Source: Vibrio tapetis subsp. tapetis | GTDB lineage: Bacteria; Pseudomonadota; Gammaproteobacteria; Enterobacterales; Vibrionaceae | DNA length: 64,000 nt | Reading direction: 5' to 3' | Assembly (NCBI RefSeq): GCF_900233005.1 | Contig: NZ_LT960611.1 | Coordinates: forward strand, 186,001-250,000 | Shown here: one piece after another, positions 47,626 to 59,381 of the stretch | Layout: each line of letters begins with the position of its first letter | How positions within the stretch are numbered: position 1 is the stretch's first letter | The notes under the pieces: model-generated | What the model saw: only the letters and a program-made list of their open reading frames with translations | Told to the model about the DNA's origin: nothing | Databases searched by the model: none | Program-made: the position numbers and the translations under genes

Positions 47626-48362
47626 TGAAAAAGTGGATTGTTATACTTTTTGCGTTGTTGCCATCTTTGGCAATGGCGGCAGGAGCCAATGTACCTTTAG
47701 ACAAAGCGAACAACGATCTAACGGATAAGGCTTCCTTGCAAAATGGCGCCAAATTATTCATGAACTACTGCATGGGTTGTCACTCAACGCAATATCAACG
47801 ATATGAGCGAGTTGCAACCGACATCGGTATTCCACTGGATTTGATGAAAGAGAACTTGATCTTTGATCCTGATGTGAAAATTGGCTCATTAATGCAAAAT
47901 GCCATCCCTGAGAAACAAGCAGGTCAATGGTTTGGTGCTCCGCCACCAGATTTGACTCTAGTATCTCGTGTTCGTGGTGCAGACTGGCTATATACCTATT
48001 TACGGTCTTTCTATGCAGACCCGTCACGCCCATTTGGAGTGAACAATATTGTTTTCCCAAGTGTTGGTATGCCGCATGTATTAGAAGAGTTGCAAGGTAT
48101 TCCAGAGCCGATTTTTGAAACACATATGGTCGATGGCAAAGAAGTACAGGTCGTAGTGGGCACTCAATCTAATGGTCGTGGCGAACTGAGCCCGACTGAA
48201 TATGATAATGCCATGCGCGACTTAGTTAACTTCCTCGATTATTCTGGTGACCCAGTTAAGCTAGAGCGTCATGCGATAGGTTGGTGGGCTATGGGGTTCT
48301 TGGTTATCTTCACGATTATCGTGGTGCTACTCAAGAAAGAGTATTGGCGTGATGTTCACTAA
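47625..48362 (+). CDS. petC: Cytochrome c1
   Basis: A 245-residue subunit with a signal peptide (MKKWIVILFALLPSLAMAAG), the CMGCH heme site near residue 47, an axial methionine probably in SVGMPHVLEEL, and a C-terminal anchor helix (AIGWWAMGFLVIFTIIVVLL). It passes electrons from the Rieske centre to cytochrome c. Last gene of petABC; sspA follows 86 bases on. Confidence 0.96.
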   Translation: MKKWIVILFALLPSLAMAAGANVPLDKANNDLTDKASLQNGAKLFMNYCMGCHSTQYQRYERVATDIGIPLDLMKENLIFDPDVKIGSLMQNAIPEKQAGQWFGAPPPDLTLVSRVRGADWLYTYLRSFYADPSRPFGVNNIVFPSVGMPHVLEELQGIPEPIFETHMVDGKEVQVVVGTQSNGRGELSPTEYDNAMRDLVNFLDYSGDPVKLERHAIGWWAMGFLVIFTIIVVLLKKEYWRDVH

Positions 48363-48448
48363 TCGTGCTATAATGCTTCGCTAATTTGTATACAATGGGG
48401 GCAGTCGCCTCCATTGTTTTTTTAATTTTAAGTGTGCTGGAGGGCTCA

Positions 48449-49084
48449 ATGGCTGTAGCTGCCAATAAACGTTCTGTGATGACTCTATTCTCAAGTGCCT
48501 CTGATATGTACAGCCATCAGGTGCGTATTGTTCTAGCCGAAAAAGGTGTGAGTGTTGAAGTTGAGTTGGTTGAAGAGAACAATCTTCCAAATGAACTTAT
48601 AGAACTAAACCCTTATAAGACCGTACCTACTTTGATCGATCGTGAGCTTGCGTTATACAACTCAAAGATCATCATGGAATATCTTGATGAGCGTTTCCCT
48701 CATCCACCTCTAATGCCGGTATATCCTGTAGCGCGTGGTAACAGCCGCTTAATGATGTTCCGCATTGAGAACAATTGGTACTCTCTAGCGGAAAAAATCG
48801 TTAAAGGCAATGTAGAAGAAGCAGAAGCAGCGCGTATCAAACTGCGTACTGATCTACTGACTCTTGGCCCTATCTTTGCTGAGTACGAGTACTTCATGAG
48901 CGAAGAGTTTAGCTTGATCGATTGCTACCTTTCTCCTCTACTTTGGCGTTTGCCTGAGCTAGGCATCGAGTTGGTTGGCCCTGGTTCAAAAGAGCTAAAA
49001 ATCTACATGAACCGCGTATTCGAGCGTGATTCTTTCTTGGCTTCTTTAACGGAAGCTGAACGTGAGATGCGTCTGGCTCGTTAA
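48449..49084 (+). CDS. sspA: Stringent starvation protein A
   Basis: A 211-residue protein with a glutathione-transferase fold from MAVAANKRSVMTLFSS, with GGAGGG upstream; a longer frame from 48386 reads through untranslated leader. It binds RNA polymerase and alters promoter choice in stationary phase and stress. Conserved surface segment PHPPLMPVYP is present. It overlaps sspB by one base (TAATG). Confidence 0.96.
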   Translation: MAVAANKRSVMTLFSSASDMYSHQVRIVLAEKGVSVEVELVEENNLPNELIELNPYKTVPTLIDRELALYNSKIIMEYLDERFPHPPLMPVYPVARGNSRLMMFRIENNWYSLAEKIVKGNVEEAEAARIKLRTDLLTLGPIFAEYEYFMSEEFSLIDCYLSPLLWRLPELGIELVGPGSKELKIYMNRVFERDSFLASLTEAEREMRLAR

Positions 49085-49578
49085 TGGATATTGAAAACAT
49101 GACAGCGCGCCGACCTTACCTGGTCCGCGCGTTTTATGAATGGTTAGCTGATAACGACCTAACACCACATTTAGTTGTTGATGCAACTTTACCGGGTGTT
49201 CGTGTTCCTGAAGAGTTTATCCAAGATGGTCAAATTATCTTGAATATTGCTCCTCGTGCTGTCGGTAACTTAGAGTTGGGCAACGAAGCAATTACCTTCA
49301 ATGCTCGATTCAGTGGCCGCCCTCATTCAGTGATTGTTCCTATTTATGCTGTTCACGCAATTTATGCGCGTGAAAATGGCGCGGGAACAATGTTTGAACC
49401 TGAAGATGCATACGCAGATGACATGACGATTGAAGATGTCGAGCCATCATTTGAAGAAGAGAGCAGTTTAGGTGTCGTTGAGGTTGAAGAACCTTTAGTG
49501 GCAACAACTGATGTAACTTCTGAAGATGAAGCGCCTACACGTCCGAAAGGCCGTCCAAGTTTGCGAGTTGTGAAATAG
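49084..49578 (+). CDS. sspB: ClpXP adaptor SspB
   Basis: A 164-residue adaptor that delivers ssrA-tagged proteins to ClpXP. The folded domain (about 1-115) has RRPYLVRAFYEWL and LNIAPRAVGNLELGN; an acidic linker follows and the ClpX-binding tail RPKGRPSLRVVK ends the protein. Translationally coupled to sspA. Confidence 0.96.
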   Translation: MDIENMTARRPYLVRAFYEWLADNDLTPHLVVDATLPGVRVPEEFIQDGQIILNIAPRAVGNLELGNEAITFNARFSGRPHSVIVPIYAVHAIYARENGAGTMFEPEDAYADDMTIEDVEPSFEEESSLGVVEVEEPLVATTDVTSEDEAPTRPKGRPSLRVVK

Positions 49579-49647
49579 CAGCCATTGATTACCATAGGCC
49601 GATAACTTGATGTTAGAAGCCGTTGTGTTATCAAACTCTAGATAAAT

Positions 49648-49675
49648 AAAAAGCAGCGAATTCGCTGCTTTTTTT
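49648..49675 (+). terminator. Terminator of sspAB
   Basis: A perfect palindromic stem AAAAAGCAGCGAATTCGCTG continuing to a T run; it also faces convergent dolP. Confidence 0.85.
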
Positions 49676-49734
49676 GTGCCTGTAGGCTAAGTCTTTGCCG
49701 CTTATTGTTGCGAATAGAAGCCGTAATAAATTAA

Positions 49735-50328
49735 TTAGGGTTCTATTGCTTCGGCCTGGGCGGTGTGATTAATCTCGAACGCTTTGATGACTTGTTTAAC
49801 ACCCGAAATGTTTCTGGTGATCTCAACGGCTGTATCGGCTTGTTCAGGCGTAACGTAACCCAATAAGAACACTTCGCCGTCCTCTGTGATTACTTTTATT
49901 TTTACACCGTTTAACGATGAATCAGTTAAGAGTGATGATTTTACTTTGGTTGTTACCCAGCTATCTTGGCTTATCGTAGACAGTTCTAACAATGGCTTGA
50001 CTCGCAATTGGTTTGAAACTGATGATACGCCTTTGACTTCACGAACTTTCGATGCAAACTCATGACGAATGTCTTCGGTAACGGCTTGACCGATTAAAAT
50101 CACCTTACCGTTAAATACCGTTGCAGTGGCTTTCAAGTTGCCAGGGTAGGGCTTTTTATTGCTGATGCCTGCCACTTCAAACTCTAATTGGCTGTCTTGC
50201 CAAATTTGTTCCGCTGAACGAGTATCTGTGACAATAGCGGCTGTGGTAGCTGCGCCTGCAACGAACAAACCTGCACAGCCGGATAAGCTCATTATGCAAG
50301 CTGATACGAGTACCCATCTTTTAAACAT
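49735..50328 (-). CDS. dolP: Outer-membrane lipoprotein DolP (BON domains)
   Basis: A 197-residue lipoprotein: lipobox LSGC near residue 18 and two BON domains (about 50-115 and 125-190, with DGEVFLLGYVTPEQADTA). In E. coli (YraP) it binds anionic lipids at division sites and supports envelope integrity. It lies downstream of diaA in the same direction (48 bases). Confidence 0.93.
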   Translation of the reverse strand: MFKRWVLVSACIMSLSGCAGLFVAGAATTAAIVTDTRSAEQIWQDSQLEFEVAGISNKKPYPGNLKATATVFNGKVILIGQAVTEDIRHEFASKVREVKGVSSVSNQLRVKPLLELSTISQDSWVTTKVKSSLLTDSSLNGVKIKVITEDGEVFLLGYVTPEQADTAVEITRNISGVKQVIKAFEINHTAQAEAIEP

Positions 50329-50376
50329 TACATGTACCTCCTTTACTTGCCACGTTACACGGGCTGAACATAAGGC

Positions 50377-50970
<594 letters not shown>

Positions 50971-51339
50971 TTATCCTTGAGTTATTGCGTTTTTTATCCA
51001 ATTGATGTCATCACCTTTTTGGTGAATAGCAATGACATCAAAGCGAAATTCAGTGTCGTAAGGGGATAGTTTTTGTGTTCTTAGCCACCATTGTGCGGTT
51101 TTTATCAGCTTTTGTTGCTTGCTGTAAGTGACCATTTCGGCAGCGTTACCGAAGTTTTTCTGATTTCTGTATTTAACTTCGACAAAGACAATGGCGTTGC
51201 GTTCCCTCATTATAAGGTCAAGTTCACCGCACTTGCAGTTGAAGTTGGCCTCAATGAAATCAAGACCATGGCGAATGAGAAACTCTTTTGCCATGGTTTC
51301 ATATTGTTGGCCGAGCTTTCTTTTATCAAAGCTTACCAT
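50971..51339 (-). CDS. yraN: UPF0102 protein YraN
   Basis: A 122-residue nuclease-fold (RecB/Holliday-resolvase-like) protein with the conserved NCKCGELDLIMRE and VFVEVKYR acids and lysine. Function is not established. It overlaps lpoA by 14 bases and precedes diaA by 3. Confidence 0.92.
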   Translation of the reverse strand: MVSFDKRKLGQQYETMAKEFLIRHGLDFIEANFNCKCGELDLIMRERNAIVFVEVKYRNQKNFGNAAEMVTYSKQQKLIKTAQWWLRTQKLSPYDTEFRFDVIAIHQKGDDINWIKNAITQG

Positions 51340-53119
51340 GCTCGGACCAGCCTATCTCGCGTTGAACGACACATTGTTCATCAATTGAGAGCTTACCTGT
51401 TTGGCCACTTACCTGATAGCCGGGAACAACTTTCATTTGTGGTAATTCAACAATCAAGCGATACGCATCCATACCTAAAGCGTGTAGACGTTTTTCGGCA
51501 TTGCTGCTTTTTGGCCAAAGAGTATTAATTTTGTTGTTGAGTGATGAGTCTTGATCTAAGAGCAAAGGAATATCGCTGTATGCGACACCCGTTAGATCTT
51601 CATATTGGCGCTTATTGCCGTTATTGCTACGTGAATTTGAGAACAATTTTGGCGGTGTGCTATCAGGGTTGATGGCAACTTCAATGAAAGGCTTAATCAG
51701 GGTGAGCTCATCATTTTTAGCAACAATGTATACCGAGTCGATGTCACGACGGCTTCGAGCTTGAGACTCGGTTTCCATGCCGATCAGTTTATTTAACTGA
51801 GCAATACGTGCTTGGCTGCTATTAAGCCCAAACACCGAGTTGATATTGTTTTGTAGCTGAGCTTTACTGCCGAAGTAGCTTACAGCCGCTTCGTTTTTAC
51901 TGTATTTCTGCCACTCTTTTTCAAACGCTGCTGCAACGCGTTCACCTAGGCGGCCTTTTGGAGCCAGAATCAACGGGTACTGGTAACCGTTACTGAATAA
52001 GTGCTTCGCAGCTTGCGCGACTTCTTGTTCAGGTGAAAGGGTAAGGTAGCAAAAGCGATTGTCTGCAAGCGGTTGGTCGGGAATATTCAGCGCAAGCATC
52101 GGCAATTCTGTCGTATTTTGCAGCTGTTCAACTTCGTTTTTTTGCAGTGGGCCGACAATGAAGTCGACATTACGCTCTACCAGTTCTTTTTGCAGCTGCT
52201 CCATAGAGAGTGCTTCGGAATCCAATACCGTTAGCGTTGCATCCGCATCGCGATTGAAGTCGTCTAACATAGCGTGGATGAACCCATCACGCACTAACTG
52301 GCCTTGAGATGCATATTTACCACTCAGAGGTAACAACAGTGCTGTATTCTGAGGTTTGATGATTTCAAGATCCAAAATCGCTTGAATATCAGCAGGAGTA
52401 TACAAGTTCGCTGGGTGCGTACTGTTCTCTGCTAACCATTTTTCTAGCGTATTTTTAAGCTGACCTGGATTGTTAGAAAGCGTTTTCATATAAATAGCGA
52501 GTTGTAACCAGCCGTCTAATACCGCTTCATCTTGTTCGGCGACTTGAGCCGTCAATTCGTATTCAGAATAAAGGTGTAAGCTTGCCCATACTTTGTTGGC
52601 AATCGTTTCTTGTTCATCTTCTGCAAGGTAATTACTTGAAAGGATGTATTCTCGACTTACATTGAAGTGATCTTGTAGTTGCGCAAAAAGTTCGGCTCTT
52701 TGTTGATGGTAACTTAACCATTGCGAATTGCTTAATGGCCACCAAGGCTGAAAGTTAAGTTGTTTTAGCGCTTGTTGTGGAGACTGTTCATGCGTTAGGA
52801 TCAGCGCCCGCGCTAACTGCCACTCTGCCATTTGAACTGGGCTGAGTGATTGTTTTGCTAAACGCTTAGACAGAAGATTGGCTTGGTTCCATTCTTGGTT
52901 CTGGGTCGCCGCCTTAAGTGCCATGATCAGCAAGTCATTTTGAATGCTACCTTGTAGGCTATCCGCTTGCATAACATAAGATTGAGCACTCTGTGTTGGT
53001 GCTGCGGTTATATCAACTGCGGTAGGCGCTTGCGGGCTGGAAGAACACGCAGCTAAGGTAATTGCTAATGCAATGGGTGTAAGAAGGCGTGGTACACTGA
53101 TTCTTTTTTTGTTCTTCAT
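51326..53119 (-). CDS. lpoA: Penicillin-binding protein activator LpoA
   Basis: A 597-residue outer-membrane lipoprotein from MKNKKRISVPRLL (an ATG ten codons earlier is possible). The lipobox is ITLAACSSS. The N-terminal half is TPR-like helical; the C-terminal half has a periplasmic-binding-protein fold (NTALLLPLSGKYASQGQLVR). It activates PBP1a. It is divergent from rsmI, a conserved arrangement. Confidence 0.95.
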   Translation of the reverse strand: MKNKKRISVPRLLTPIALAITLAACSSSPQAPTAVDITAAPTQSAQSYVMQADSLQGSIQNDLLIMALKAATQNQEWNQANLLSKRLAKQSLSPVQMAEWQLARALILTHEQSPQQALKQLNFQPWWPLSNSQWLSYHQQRAELFAQLQDHFNVSREYILSSNYLAEDEQETIANKVWASLHLYSEYELTAQVAEQDEAVLDGWLQLAIYMKTLSNNPGQLKNTLEKWLAENSTHPANLYTPADIQAILDLEIIKPQNTALLLPLSGKYASQGQLVRDGFIHAMLDDFNRDADATLTVLDSEALSMEQLQKELVERNVDFIVGPLQKNEVEQLQNTTELPMLALNIPDQPLADNRFCYLTLSPEQEVAQAAKHLFSNGYQYPLILAPKGRLGERVAAAFEKEWQKYSKNEAAVSYFGSKAQLQNNINSVFGLNSSQARIAQLNKLIGMETESQARSRRDIDSVYIVAKNDELTLIKPFIEVAINPDSTPPKLFSNSRSNNGNKRQYEDLTGVAYSDIPLLLDQDSSLNNKINTLWPKSSNAEKRLHALGMDAYRLIVELPQMKVVPGYQVSGQTGKLSIDEQCVVQREIGWSEHGKL

Positions 53120-53189
53120 AGCTGTGAGTTCTTGTTTAACAAAATACAAAAGTTATCTCTATATTAATCGTTGAAGTGATGGTAAACAA

Positions 53190-54062
53190 ATGACAGACAT
53201 AAAAACTTCCCCGTCAGAGATCCCAACTCTCTACATTGTGCCAACCCCTATTGGGAATTTAGGCGACATCACCCAACGATCGCTGGATGTGCTTCATAGC
53301 GTTGATTTGATTGCTGCCGAAGATACGCGCCATACAGGCCGTTTATTATCTCATTTCAGCATCAAAACCAAAACCTTTGCCTTACATGATCACAATGAGC
53401 AGCAAAAAGCGCAAGTGTTAGTCGAAAAATTACAACAAGGACTTTCAATTGCACTGGTTTCTGATGCAGGAACACCGCTCATCAGTGACCCAGGTTATCA
53501 TTTGGTGACTCAATGTCGTCAAGCCGGTGTCAGGGTTGTGCCATTACCGGGTGCATGCGCAGTTATTACGGCGCTTAGTGCATCGGGTTTGCCTTCTGAC
53601 CGTTTCAGCTTTGAAGGCTTCTTACCTGCCAAAAGCAAAGGCCGCAAAGATAAATTCTTAGAAATCGCCAAAGCAGAGCGTACGTGTATTTTCTATGAAT
53701 CGCCACACAGAATAATGGATTCATTAGCCGATATGCTTGAGATCCTAGGGCCTGATCGCGAAGTTGTGATGGCTCGTGAGTTAACTAAGACTTTTGAAAC
53801 GATCCAAGGCATGCCTCTGGGTGACTTGATTCCATGGATCGAAGAAGACGATAACCGTAAACGCGGTGAGATGGTACTGTTGATTCATGGTCACCGTGAA
53901 GAAGTCTCAGAAGAGTTACCTGACGAAGCGACACGAACGCTGGCTATCTTGACAAAAGAGTTGCCCCTTAAGAAAGCGGCGGCATTGACGGCTGAGATCT
54001 ACAATCTTAAGAAAAATGCGTTGTATAAGTGGGGATTGGAGCATTTAAGTACGAAAAGCTAA
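53190..54062 (+). CDS. rsmI: 16S rRNA C1402 2'-O-methyltransferase RsmI
   Basis: A 290-residue tetrapyrrole-methylase-fold enzyme with [41 protein letters not shown] and [21 protein letters not shown] split through the SAM pocket. It methylates the ribose of C1402 in 16S rRNA. Its stop codon lies inside the first unit of a tandem repeat. Confidence 0.96.
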   Translation: MTDIKTSPSEIPTLYIVPTPIGNLGDITQRSLDVLHSVDLIAAEDTRHTGRLLSHFSIKTKTFALHDHNEQQKAQVLVEKLQQGLSIALVSDAGTPLISDPGYHLVTQCRQAGVRVVPLPGACAVITALSASGLPSDRFSFEGFLPAKSKGRKDKFLEIAKAERTCIFYESPHRIMDSLADMLEILGPDREVVMARELTKTFETIQGMPLGDLIPWIEEDDNRKRGEMVLLIHGHREEVSEELPDEATRTLAILTKELPLKKAAALTAEIYNLKKNALYKWGLEHLSTKS

Positions 54063-54126
54063 GTACTAAAAGCTAAGTACTAAAAGCTAAGTACTAAAGG
54101 CTAAGTGCTAAAAGCGGAGTATTAGG
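54057..54126 (+). repeat. 14-bp tandem repeat spanning the rsmI stop codon
   Basis: Three perfect copies of AGCTAAGTACTAAA (54057-54070, 54071-54084, 54085-54098) are followed by two decaying ones (54099-54126). The first unit contains the rsmI TAA (54060-54062). The same unit occurs behind tolC. Confidence 0.92.
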
Positions 54127-54220
54127 AGCCGAGGGGTTGGTGGGGTAGGTTAAAGGTGGGCTGCATTTGCTTATAATCTCGCCAGTCGGTTGTGATATTG
54201 GCTGAAAGCTTTCTCTTTGC

Positions 54221-54249
54221 TAGACACGTTACTTCTTTCTCTATACAAT
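54221..54249 (+). promoter_or_regulatory. Promoter of rnpB
   Basis: TAGACA (54221-54226), 17-base spacer, TACAAT (54244-54249), nine bases before the RNA 5' end. The -35 box is the same sequence as that of tRNA-Ile2. Confidence 0.8.
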
Positions 54250-54257
54250 CCGCCATC

Positions 54258-54667
<410 letters not shown>

Positions 54668-54674
54668 ATACGAG

Positions 54675-54709
54675 ACCCATCACCGCTTAACCGCGGTGAT
54701 GGGTTTTTT
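54675..54709 (+). terminator. Terminator of rnpB
   Basis: A perfect 12-bp stem ACCCATCACCGC / GCGGTGATGGGT with a 6-base loop and six Ts. Confidence 0.9.
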
Positions 54710-54854
54710 GCGTTATATTGACGCAGTTAATTATTAATCCCGTAAACTTGGCACTAAATCACCCGATTCCTTGTTTAGGGAGTGGCGAGACGATCTTAAA
54801 TCAGTACACTAGAGTTTCGTCTTTTATAAGCTAAGTACATCTAACGAGAACACC

Positions 54855-55805
54855 ATGACCGAATCTTTTAAACACATTTCAGTTTTGCTTAACGAATCTA
54901 TTGATGGCTTAGCAATTAAACCTGACGGCACTTACATTGACGGTACGTTTGGCCGTGGCGGTCATAGCCGCACGATTCTCTCTAAGTTGGGTGAAAATGG
55001 TCGCTTATTCAGTATTGACCGAGATCCAACGGCGATCGCTGAAGCTCAAAAAATTGATGACCCTCGTTTCACTATTGTACATGGTCCTTTTTCGGGCATG
55101 GCAGAATACGCAGAACGCTATGACTTAGTCGGTCAAGTTGATGGTGTCTTGCTGGATTTAGGTGTTTCTTCTCCACAGCTTGATGATGCTGAGCGTGGAT
55201 TTAGTTTCATGAAAGATGGGCCACTTGATATGCGTATGGACCCGACTTCAGGCATGCCAGTTTCTCAGTGGCTGCAAGAAGCGGATTTAGATGATATTAC
55301 TTGGGTTATTCGTGAGTTTGGTGAAGATAAACACGCAAGACGAATTGCAAAGGCGATTGTCGCGTATCGTGAAAACGAGGAAAACGAACCTCTGACACGT
55401 ACTGGCCAGTTAGTTAAGCTTATTTCTGAAGCTGCACCAAAAAGCTTTAAAGAGAAAAAACACCCAGCGACACGTAGCTTCCAAGCATTTCGTATTTACA
55501 TTAACAGTGAGCTAGATGAAATTGATACCGCACTAAAAGGGGCGTTATCCATATTGGCTCCTGAAGGCCGTTTATCAGTGATTAGCTTCCACTCTCTTGA
55601 AGACCGTATGGTTAAACACTTCATGCGTAAAGAGAGTCGTGGTCCGCAAGTTCCTCATGGACTACCATTAACCGAAGCACAAATTGCTGAGCTAGGCAGT
55701 GCGGCAATGAAAACCGTCGGTAAAGCAATTAAGCCGAGTGATGCGGAAGTCGATGTAAACACTCGCTCACGTAGCTCGGTACTTCGTATCGGTGAAAAAC
55801 TATAG
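54855..55805 (+). CDS. rsmH: 16S rRNA m4C1402 methyltransferase RsmH
   Basis: A 316-residue MraW-type methyltransferase with [16 protein letters not shown] (SAM loop), [16 protein letters not shown] and [15 protein letters not shown]. It adds the base methyl on the same nucleotide whose ribose RsmI methylates. It opens the dcw cluster; no mraZ lies between it and rnpB. FtsL follows 6 bases on. Confidence 0.96.
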   Translation: MTESFKHISVLLNESIDGLAIKPDGTYIDGTFGRGGHSRTILSKLGENGRLFSIDRDPTAIAEAQKIDDPRFTIVHGPFSGMAEYAERYDLVGQVDGVLLDLGVSSPQLDDAERGFSFMKDGPLDMRMDPTSGMPVSQWLQEADLDDITWVIREFGEDKHARRIAKAIVAYRENEENEPLTRTGQLVKLISEAAPKSFKEKKHPATRSFQAFRIYINSELDEIDTALKGALSILAPEGRLSVISFHSLEDRMVKHFMRKESRGPQVPHGLPLTEAQIAELGSAAMKTVGKAIKPSDAEVDVNTRSRSSVLRIGEKL

Positions 55806-55811
55806 TAGTTA

Positions 55812-56141
55812 ATGGTCATGAGTGAAAAAACACCAAGCATCAATCTCGCGAAGCACATTGGTCAAGACCTACTAACCGTAGGGCGCTGGCCTTTGCTTAT
55901 GCTGATGTGTGCGTTTGGTTCCGCTATGTGGATTGTTCACACCACTCATGATGCACGACAAGCTATTCATCAACGAGATAGTGCCCTAACTGAGCGTGAT
56001 CGCTTAGATAATGAATGGCGCAACCTTATCTTAGAAGAGAATGCTTTGTCTGAGCACACAAGAGTTCAACAACTGGCCGCCACTGAGCTTGATATGAGAC
56101 GGCCAGATGCAGACAAAGAAGTGATAGTGTCCTTAAAATGA
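55812..56141 (+). CDS. ftsL: Cell division protein FtsL
   Basis: A 109-residue bitopic protein: cytoplasmic N-terminus, one membrane helix (WPLLMLMCAFGSAMWIVHTTH), then a periplasmic coiled coil with the conserved EWRNLILEENALSEHTRVQQLA. It bridges FtsB/FtsQ to FtsWI. An ATG two codons in (55818) is an alternative start; neither has a strong ribosome site, so coupling to rsmH is likely. It overlaps ftsI by four bases. Confidence 0.93.
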   Translation: MVMSEKTPSINLAKHIGQDLLTVGRWPLLMLMCAFGSAMWIVHTTHDARQAIHQRDSALTERDRLDNEWRNLILEENALSEHTRVQQLAATELDMRRPDADKEVIVSLK

Positions 56142-57883
56142 CGACCAAACCTCGCCCGAAGAAAAGTAATAACCAAAGCGCAAAGGAATCGCCAGTGGTC
56201 GGCTTGAGCCCTTGGCGTTTTCGTACATTGTTGTTTTTTGTATTCGTTGCCCTCGCGGCATTAATTTCTAGGCTTGCCTACATTCAAATCATCGAACCAG
56301 ACAACTTGATTCGTCAAGGTGATATGCGTTCTGTCCGCGTTAAAGCTTTGCCTTCTGCTCGTGGCATTATCTCTGAAAGAAATAACGAAGCTTTAGCGGT
56401 GAGTGTGCCTGTTGATGCGGTTTGGGCCGATCCTAAAACCATCTTTAAAGAAGGTGGACTAAATCCGATTGAACCTTGGCATGCACTTGCTGATGTGTTG
56501 GGGGTTGATCGAGAAAAGCTGCTTAATCGAATTAAGAAAAATAGCACTCGTCGTTTCATTTATTTACAACGGCAAGTGAGCCCTGCTATGGCGAACTATA
56601 TACGCGAGTTAAAACTGGCGGGTGTAGGTCTTAAGCAGGAATCTCGCCGGTATTACCCTTCGGGGGAAGTGAGTGCACATCTAATTGGTGTTACTGGCAT
56701 CGACGGACACGGGCTGGAAGGGGTAGAACGTACTTACGATCAATGGTTAACCGGTGAAGCGGGTAAGAAAACCATACGTAAAGACAGATTTGGTCGCGTG
56801 GTTGAAAATATTTCTTTAGAAGAGCGTGAACAGGGCGAACCTTTACAGTTGACTGTCGATCAACGAATTCAAGCCATTGCCTACCGTGCGGTCAAACAGG
56901 CGGTTGCGGATTATAATGCAACCTCGGCTTCGATCGTCATGCTCGATGTAAAGACAGGCGAAGTGTTAAGTATGGTGAACGCCCCATCATATAACCCAAA
57001 CAATCGCTCCCAACTGCAGAACTATCGAATGCGTAATCGAGCCATTACCGATGCTTTTGAACCGGGTTCAACGGTTAAACCATTTGTTGTATTAGCGGCC
57101 TTGGAAAATGGCACCGCAGACAAAGATACCGTGATAGATACTGGGAATGGCATCATGCAATTAGGCGGTAGCCGAGTGCGAGATGTCTCTAAAGTAGGCA
57201 AAGCGGACTTAACCACCATTCTCAAAAAATCCAGTAATATCGGTGTCGCAAAGTTGGCGTTAAATATGCCGCTTGAAGCTCTACTAGGTATGTACAGTTC
57301 CGTTGGTTTTGGTGAGACAAGTGGCTTGAACTTGGTCGGTGAAACATCCGGTATCTTCCCTAGTCGTCGCCGTTGGTCGAAGTTTGAAATAGCCACCTTA
57401 TCATTTGGTTATGGGCTTGCTGTTTCGCCTATTCAATTGGCTCATGCTTACGCCACCTTAGGTAACTACGGAGTTTACCGCCCACTTCATATCGTAAAAG
57501 ACAACGGGCAAGACATATCGACGCCGGTTGTTGATAAAGACAACGCTAAGATGGTGCTCGAGATGATGGAGCAAGTTACCCAGAAAGGGGGCTCAGCAAC
57601 TCGTGCCGCCGTGCCTGGATACAGAATCGCCGCCAAAACGGGAACATCTCGTAAAGCAACGGCGGGCGGGTACAGTGATGAATACTTCGCGTATACCGCA
57701 GGTATTGCGCCAGTCAGTAACCCTAGAGTGGCACTGGTCGTGGTTATCAATGAACCTCAGGGTGATCAATATTATGGTGGTGCAGTAGCGGCTCCCGTCT
57801 TTGCGGAAGTGATGAAAGGAGCGCTACAAATTTTGAATGTCGCGCCAGACGAAAATCAGTTTAATTCTAGCAACAGAGGTTAA
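56138..57883 (+). CDS. ftsI: Septal peptidoglycan transpeptidase FtsI (PBP3)
   Basis: A 581-residue class B penicillin-binding protein: membrane anchor ([21 protein letters not shown]), pedestal, and transpeptidase with the three active motifs STVK ([10 protein letters not shown]), SSN (KKSSNIGVA) and KTGT (AAKTGTSRK). It crosslinks septal wall with FtsW. It starts inside the ftsL stop (ATGA). Confidence 0.97.
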   Translation: MTTKPRPKKSNNQSAKESPVVGLSPWRFRTLLFFVFVALAALISRLAYIQIIEPDNLIRQGDMRSVRVKALPSARGIISERNNEALAVSVPVDAVWADPKTIFKEGGLNPIEPWHALADVLGVDREKLLNRIKKNSTRRFIYLQRQVSPAMANYIRELKLAGVGLKQESRRYYPSGEVSAHLIGVTGIDGHGLEGVERTYDQWLTGEAGKKTIRKDRFGRVVENISLEEREQGEPLQLTVDQRIQAIAYRAVKQAVADYNATSASIVMLDVKTGEVLSMVNAPSYNPNNRSQLQNYRMRNRAITDAFEPGSTVKPFVVLAALENGTADKDTVIDTGNGIMQLGGSRVRDVSKVGKADLTTILKKSSNIGVAKLALNMPLEALLGMYSSVGFGETSGLNLVGETSGIFPSRRRWSKFEIATLSFGYGLAVSPIQLAHAYATLGNYGVYRPLHIVKDNGQDISTPVVDKDNAKMVLEMMEQVTQKGGSATRAAVPGYRIAAKTGTSRKATAGGYSDEYFAYTAGIAPVSNPRVALVVVINEPQGDQYYGGAVAAPVFAEVMKGALQILNVAPDENQFNSSNRG

Positions 57884-57887
57884 TTAC

Positions 57888-59381
57888 GTGCATCAGCTTA
57901 CGTCATTACTAAAACCATGGGTTTCTTTATCCTTAACCGATTCACAAGATGTGATGGTGAATCAACTGCGTCTCGATAGTCGTAAAGTTGAAAGTGGAGA
58001 TACGTTTGTTGCTATAAAAGGCCATGCCGTTGATGGTCGAAAGTACATTGAAAAAGCTTTAACGTTAGGAGCTAACGCGGTATTGGCGCAAGCTTGTGAT
58101 GAAAAAGTACACGGTCTTGTTGAGTCTGTAGGCTCAGTCCCTGTGATTTATATTCAGGATTTAGACACGGTTTTGTCTGCATTAGCCGTACGTTTTTATG
58201 GTCAGTCTGAAATGGGACTAATTGGCGTTACTGGCACTAATGGCAAAACGACCATTACTCAGCTCATCGCGCAGTGGTTAGACTTGCTCGGTGAAAAGTC
58301 AGCAGTAATGGGGACAACCGGAAACGGGTTCCTTTCTGATCTTCAAGCGGCAGCAAACACCACGGGCAATGCCATTGAAATTGCTGATACGCTAGCGAGT
58401 TTGGCTCAGCAAGGAGCTAAGTACACAGCATTAGAAGTGTCTTCTCACGGCTTGGTTCAAGGCCGAGTCAGAGATTTGTCTTTCAAAGTGGGCATTTTTA
58501 CTAACCTGAGCCGTGATCATCTTGATTATCATGGCACGATGGAAGAGTACGCCAATGCTAAATTGTCACTGTTTCGCGACCATCAATGCCAACAAGCTGT
58601 GCTTAATATTGATGATGAAGTAGGAGCCAGTTGGTTACAAATACTGCCAAATAATGTGGCGGTTTCGCTTAATCACAAGTCTGCCGATTTAGCTCAAGCG
58701 CCTAATCAAACCCTGTTTGCGACGCATGTTGATTATTCGGAAACAGGTATTGATATCAAATTTGATGGCTCTTGGGGCAAAGGTACATTGCAGGCGCCTT
58801 TGATTGGTGCTTTTAATGCCAGTAACTTGATGTTGGCCTTGGCCAGTTTGTTAACTCTAGGCGTCGATAAACAGCAATTGCTAAATACGGCGCCAAAATT
58901 ATTGCCAGTCATTGGGCGTATGGAATTGTTTCAAACAGCGGGTAAAGCAAAAGTTGTCGTTGATTACGCGCATACACCCGACGCATTAGAAAAAGCACTG
59001 TCAGCATTGCGTGTTCATTGCCAAGGAAAGCTTTGGGCCGTTATTGGTTGCGGTGGTGATCGAGATACAGGTAAAAGACCTATGATGGCCGACATTGCTG
59101 AACGTCTTGGTGACCATTGTATTTTGACCGATGATAATCCTCGCGGAGAAGATCCTGCCATTATCGTCAAAGATATGTTGGCTGGAATGGCTGAACCTGA
59201 CAAAGCAATTGTTGAGCATGACCGTTATCAAGCGTGCTTACATGCACTTAGCCATGCGGATGAAAACGACATTATTTTACTGGCAGGCAAAGGCCACGAA
59301 GATTACCAAGTCATGGCTGAATCGACCATCCATTACTCAGATCGTGAAACTGCGATGGAATTACTGGAGCTGACCAAATGA
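57888..59381 (+). CDS. murE: UDP-MurNAc-tripeptide synthetase MurE
   Basis: A 497-residue ligase from a GTG at 57888 ([11 protein letters not shown]), with AGAGG 8 bases upstream, 4 bases after the ftsI stop. ATP loop [12 protein letters not shown]; the DDNPRGEDP segment carries the DNPR motif that selects meso-diaminopimelate. It overlaps murF by four bases. Confidence 0.96.
   Translation: MHQLTSLLKPWVSLSLTDSQDVMVNQLRLDSRKVESGDTFVAIKGHAVDGRKYIEKALTLGANAVLAQACDEKVHGLVESVGSVPVIYIQDLDTVLSALAVRFYGQSEMGLIGVTGTNGKTTITQLIAQWLDLLGEKSAVMGTTGNGFLSDLQAAANTTGNAIEIADTLASLAQQGAKYTALEVSSHGLVQGRVRDLSFKVGIFTNLSRDHLDYHGTMEEYANAKLSLFRDHQCQQAVLNIDDEVGASWLQILPNNVAVSLNHKSADLAQAPNQTLFATHVDYSETGIDIKFDGSWGKGTLQAPLIGAFNASNLMLALASLLTLGVDKQQLLNTAPKLLPVIGRMELFQTAGKAKVVVDYAHTPDALEKALSALRVHCQGKLWAVIGCGGDRDTGKRPMMADIAERLGDHCILTDDNPRGEDPAIIVKDMLAGMAEPDKAIVEHDRYQACLHALSHADENDIILLAGKGHEDYQVMAESTIHYSDRETAMELLELTK

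Noticed and set aside
54828..54838. Partial unit of the stop-codon repeat in the rsmH leader
   Set aside because: Only 11 bases match and it is a single copy, so it is not listed as an array.
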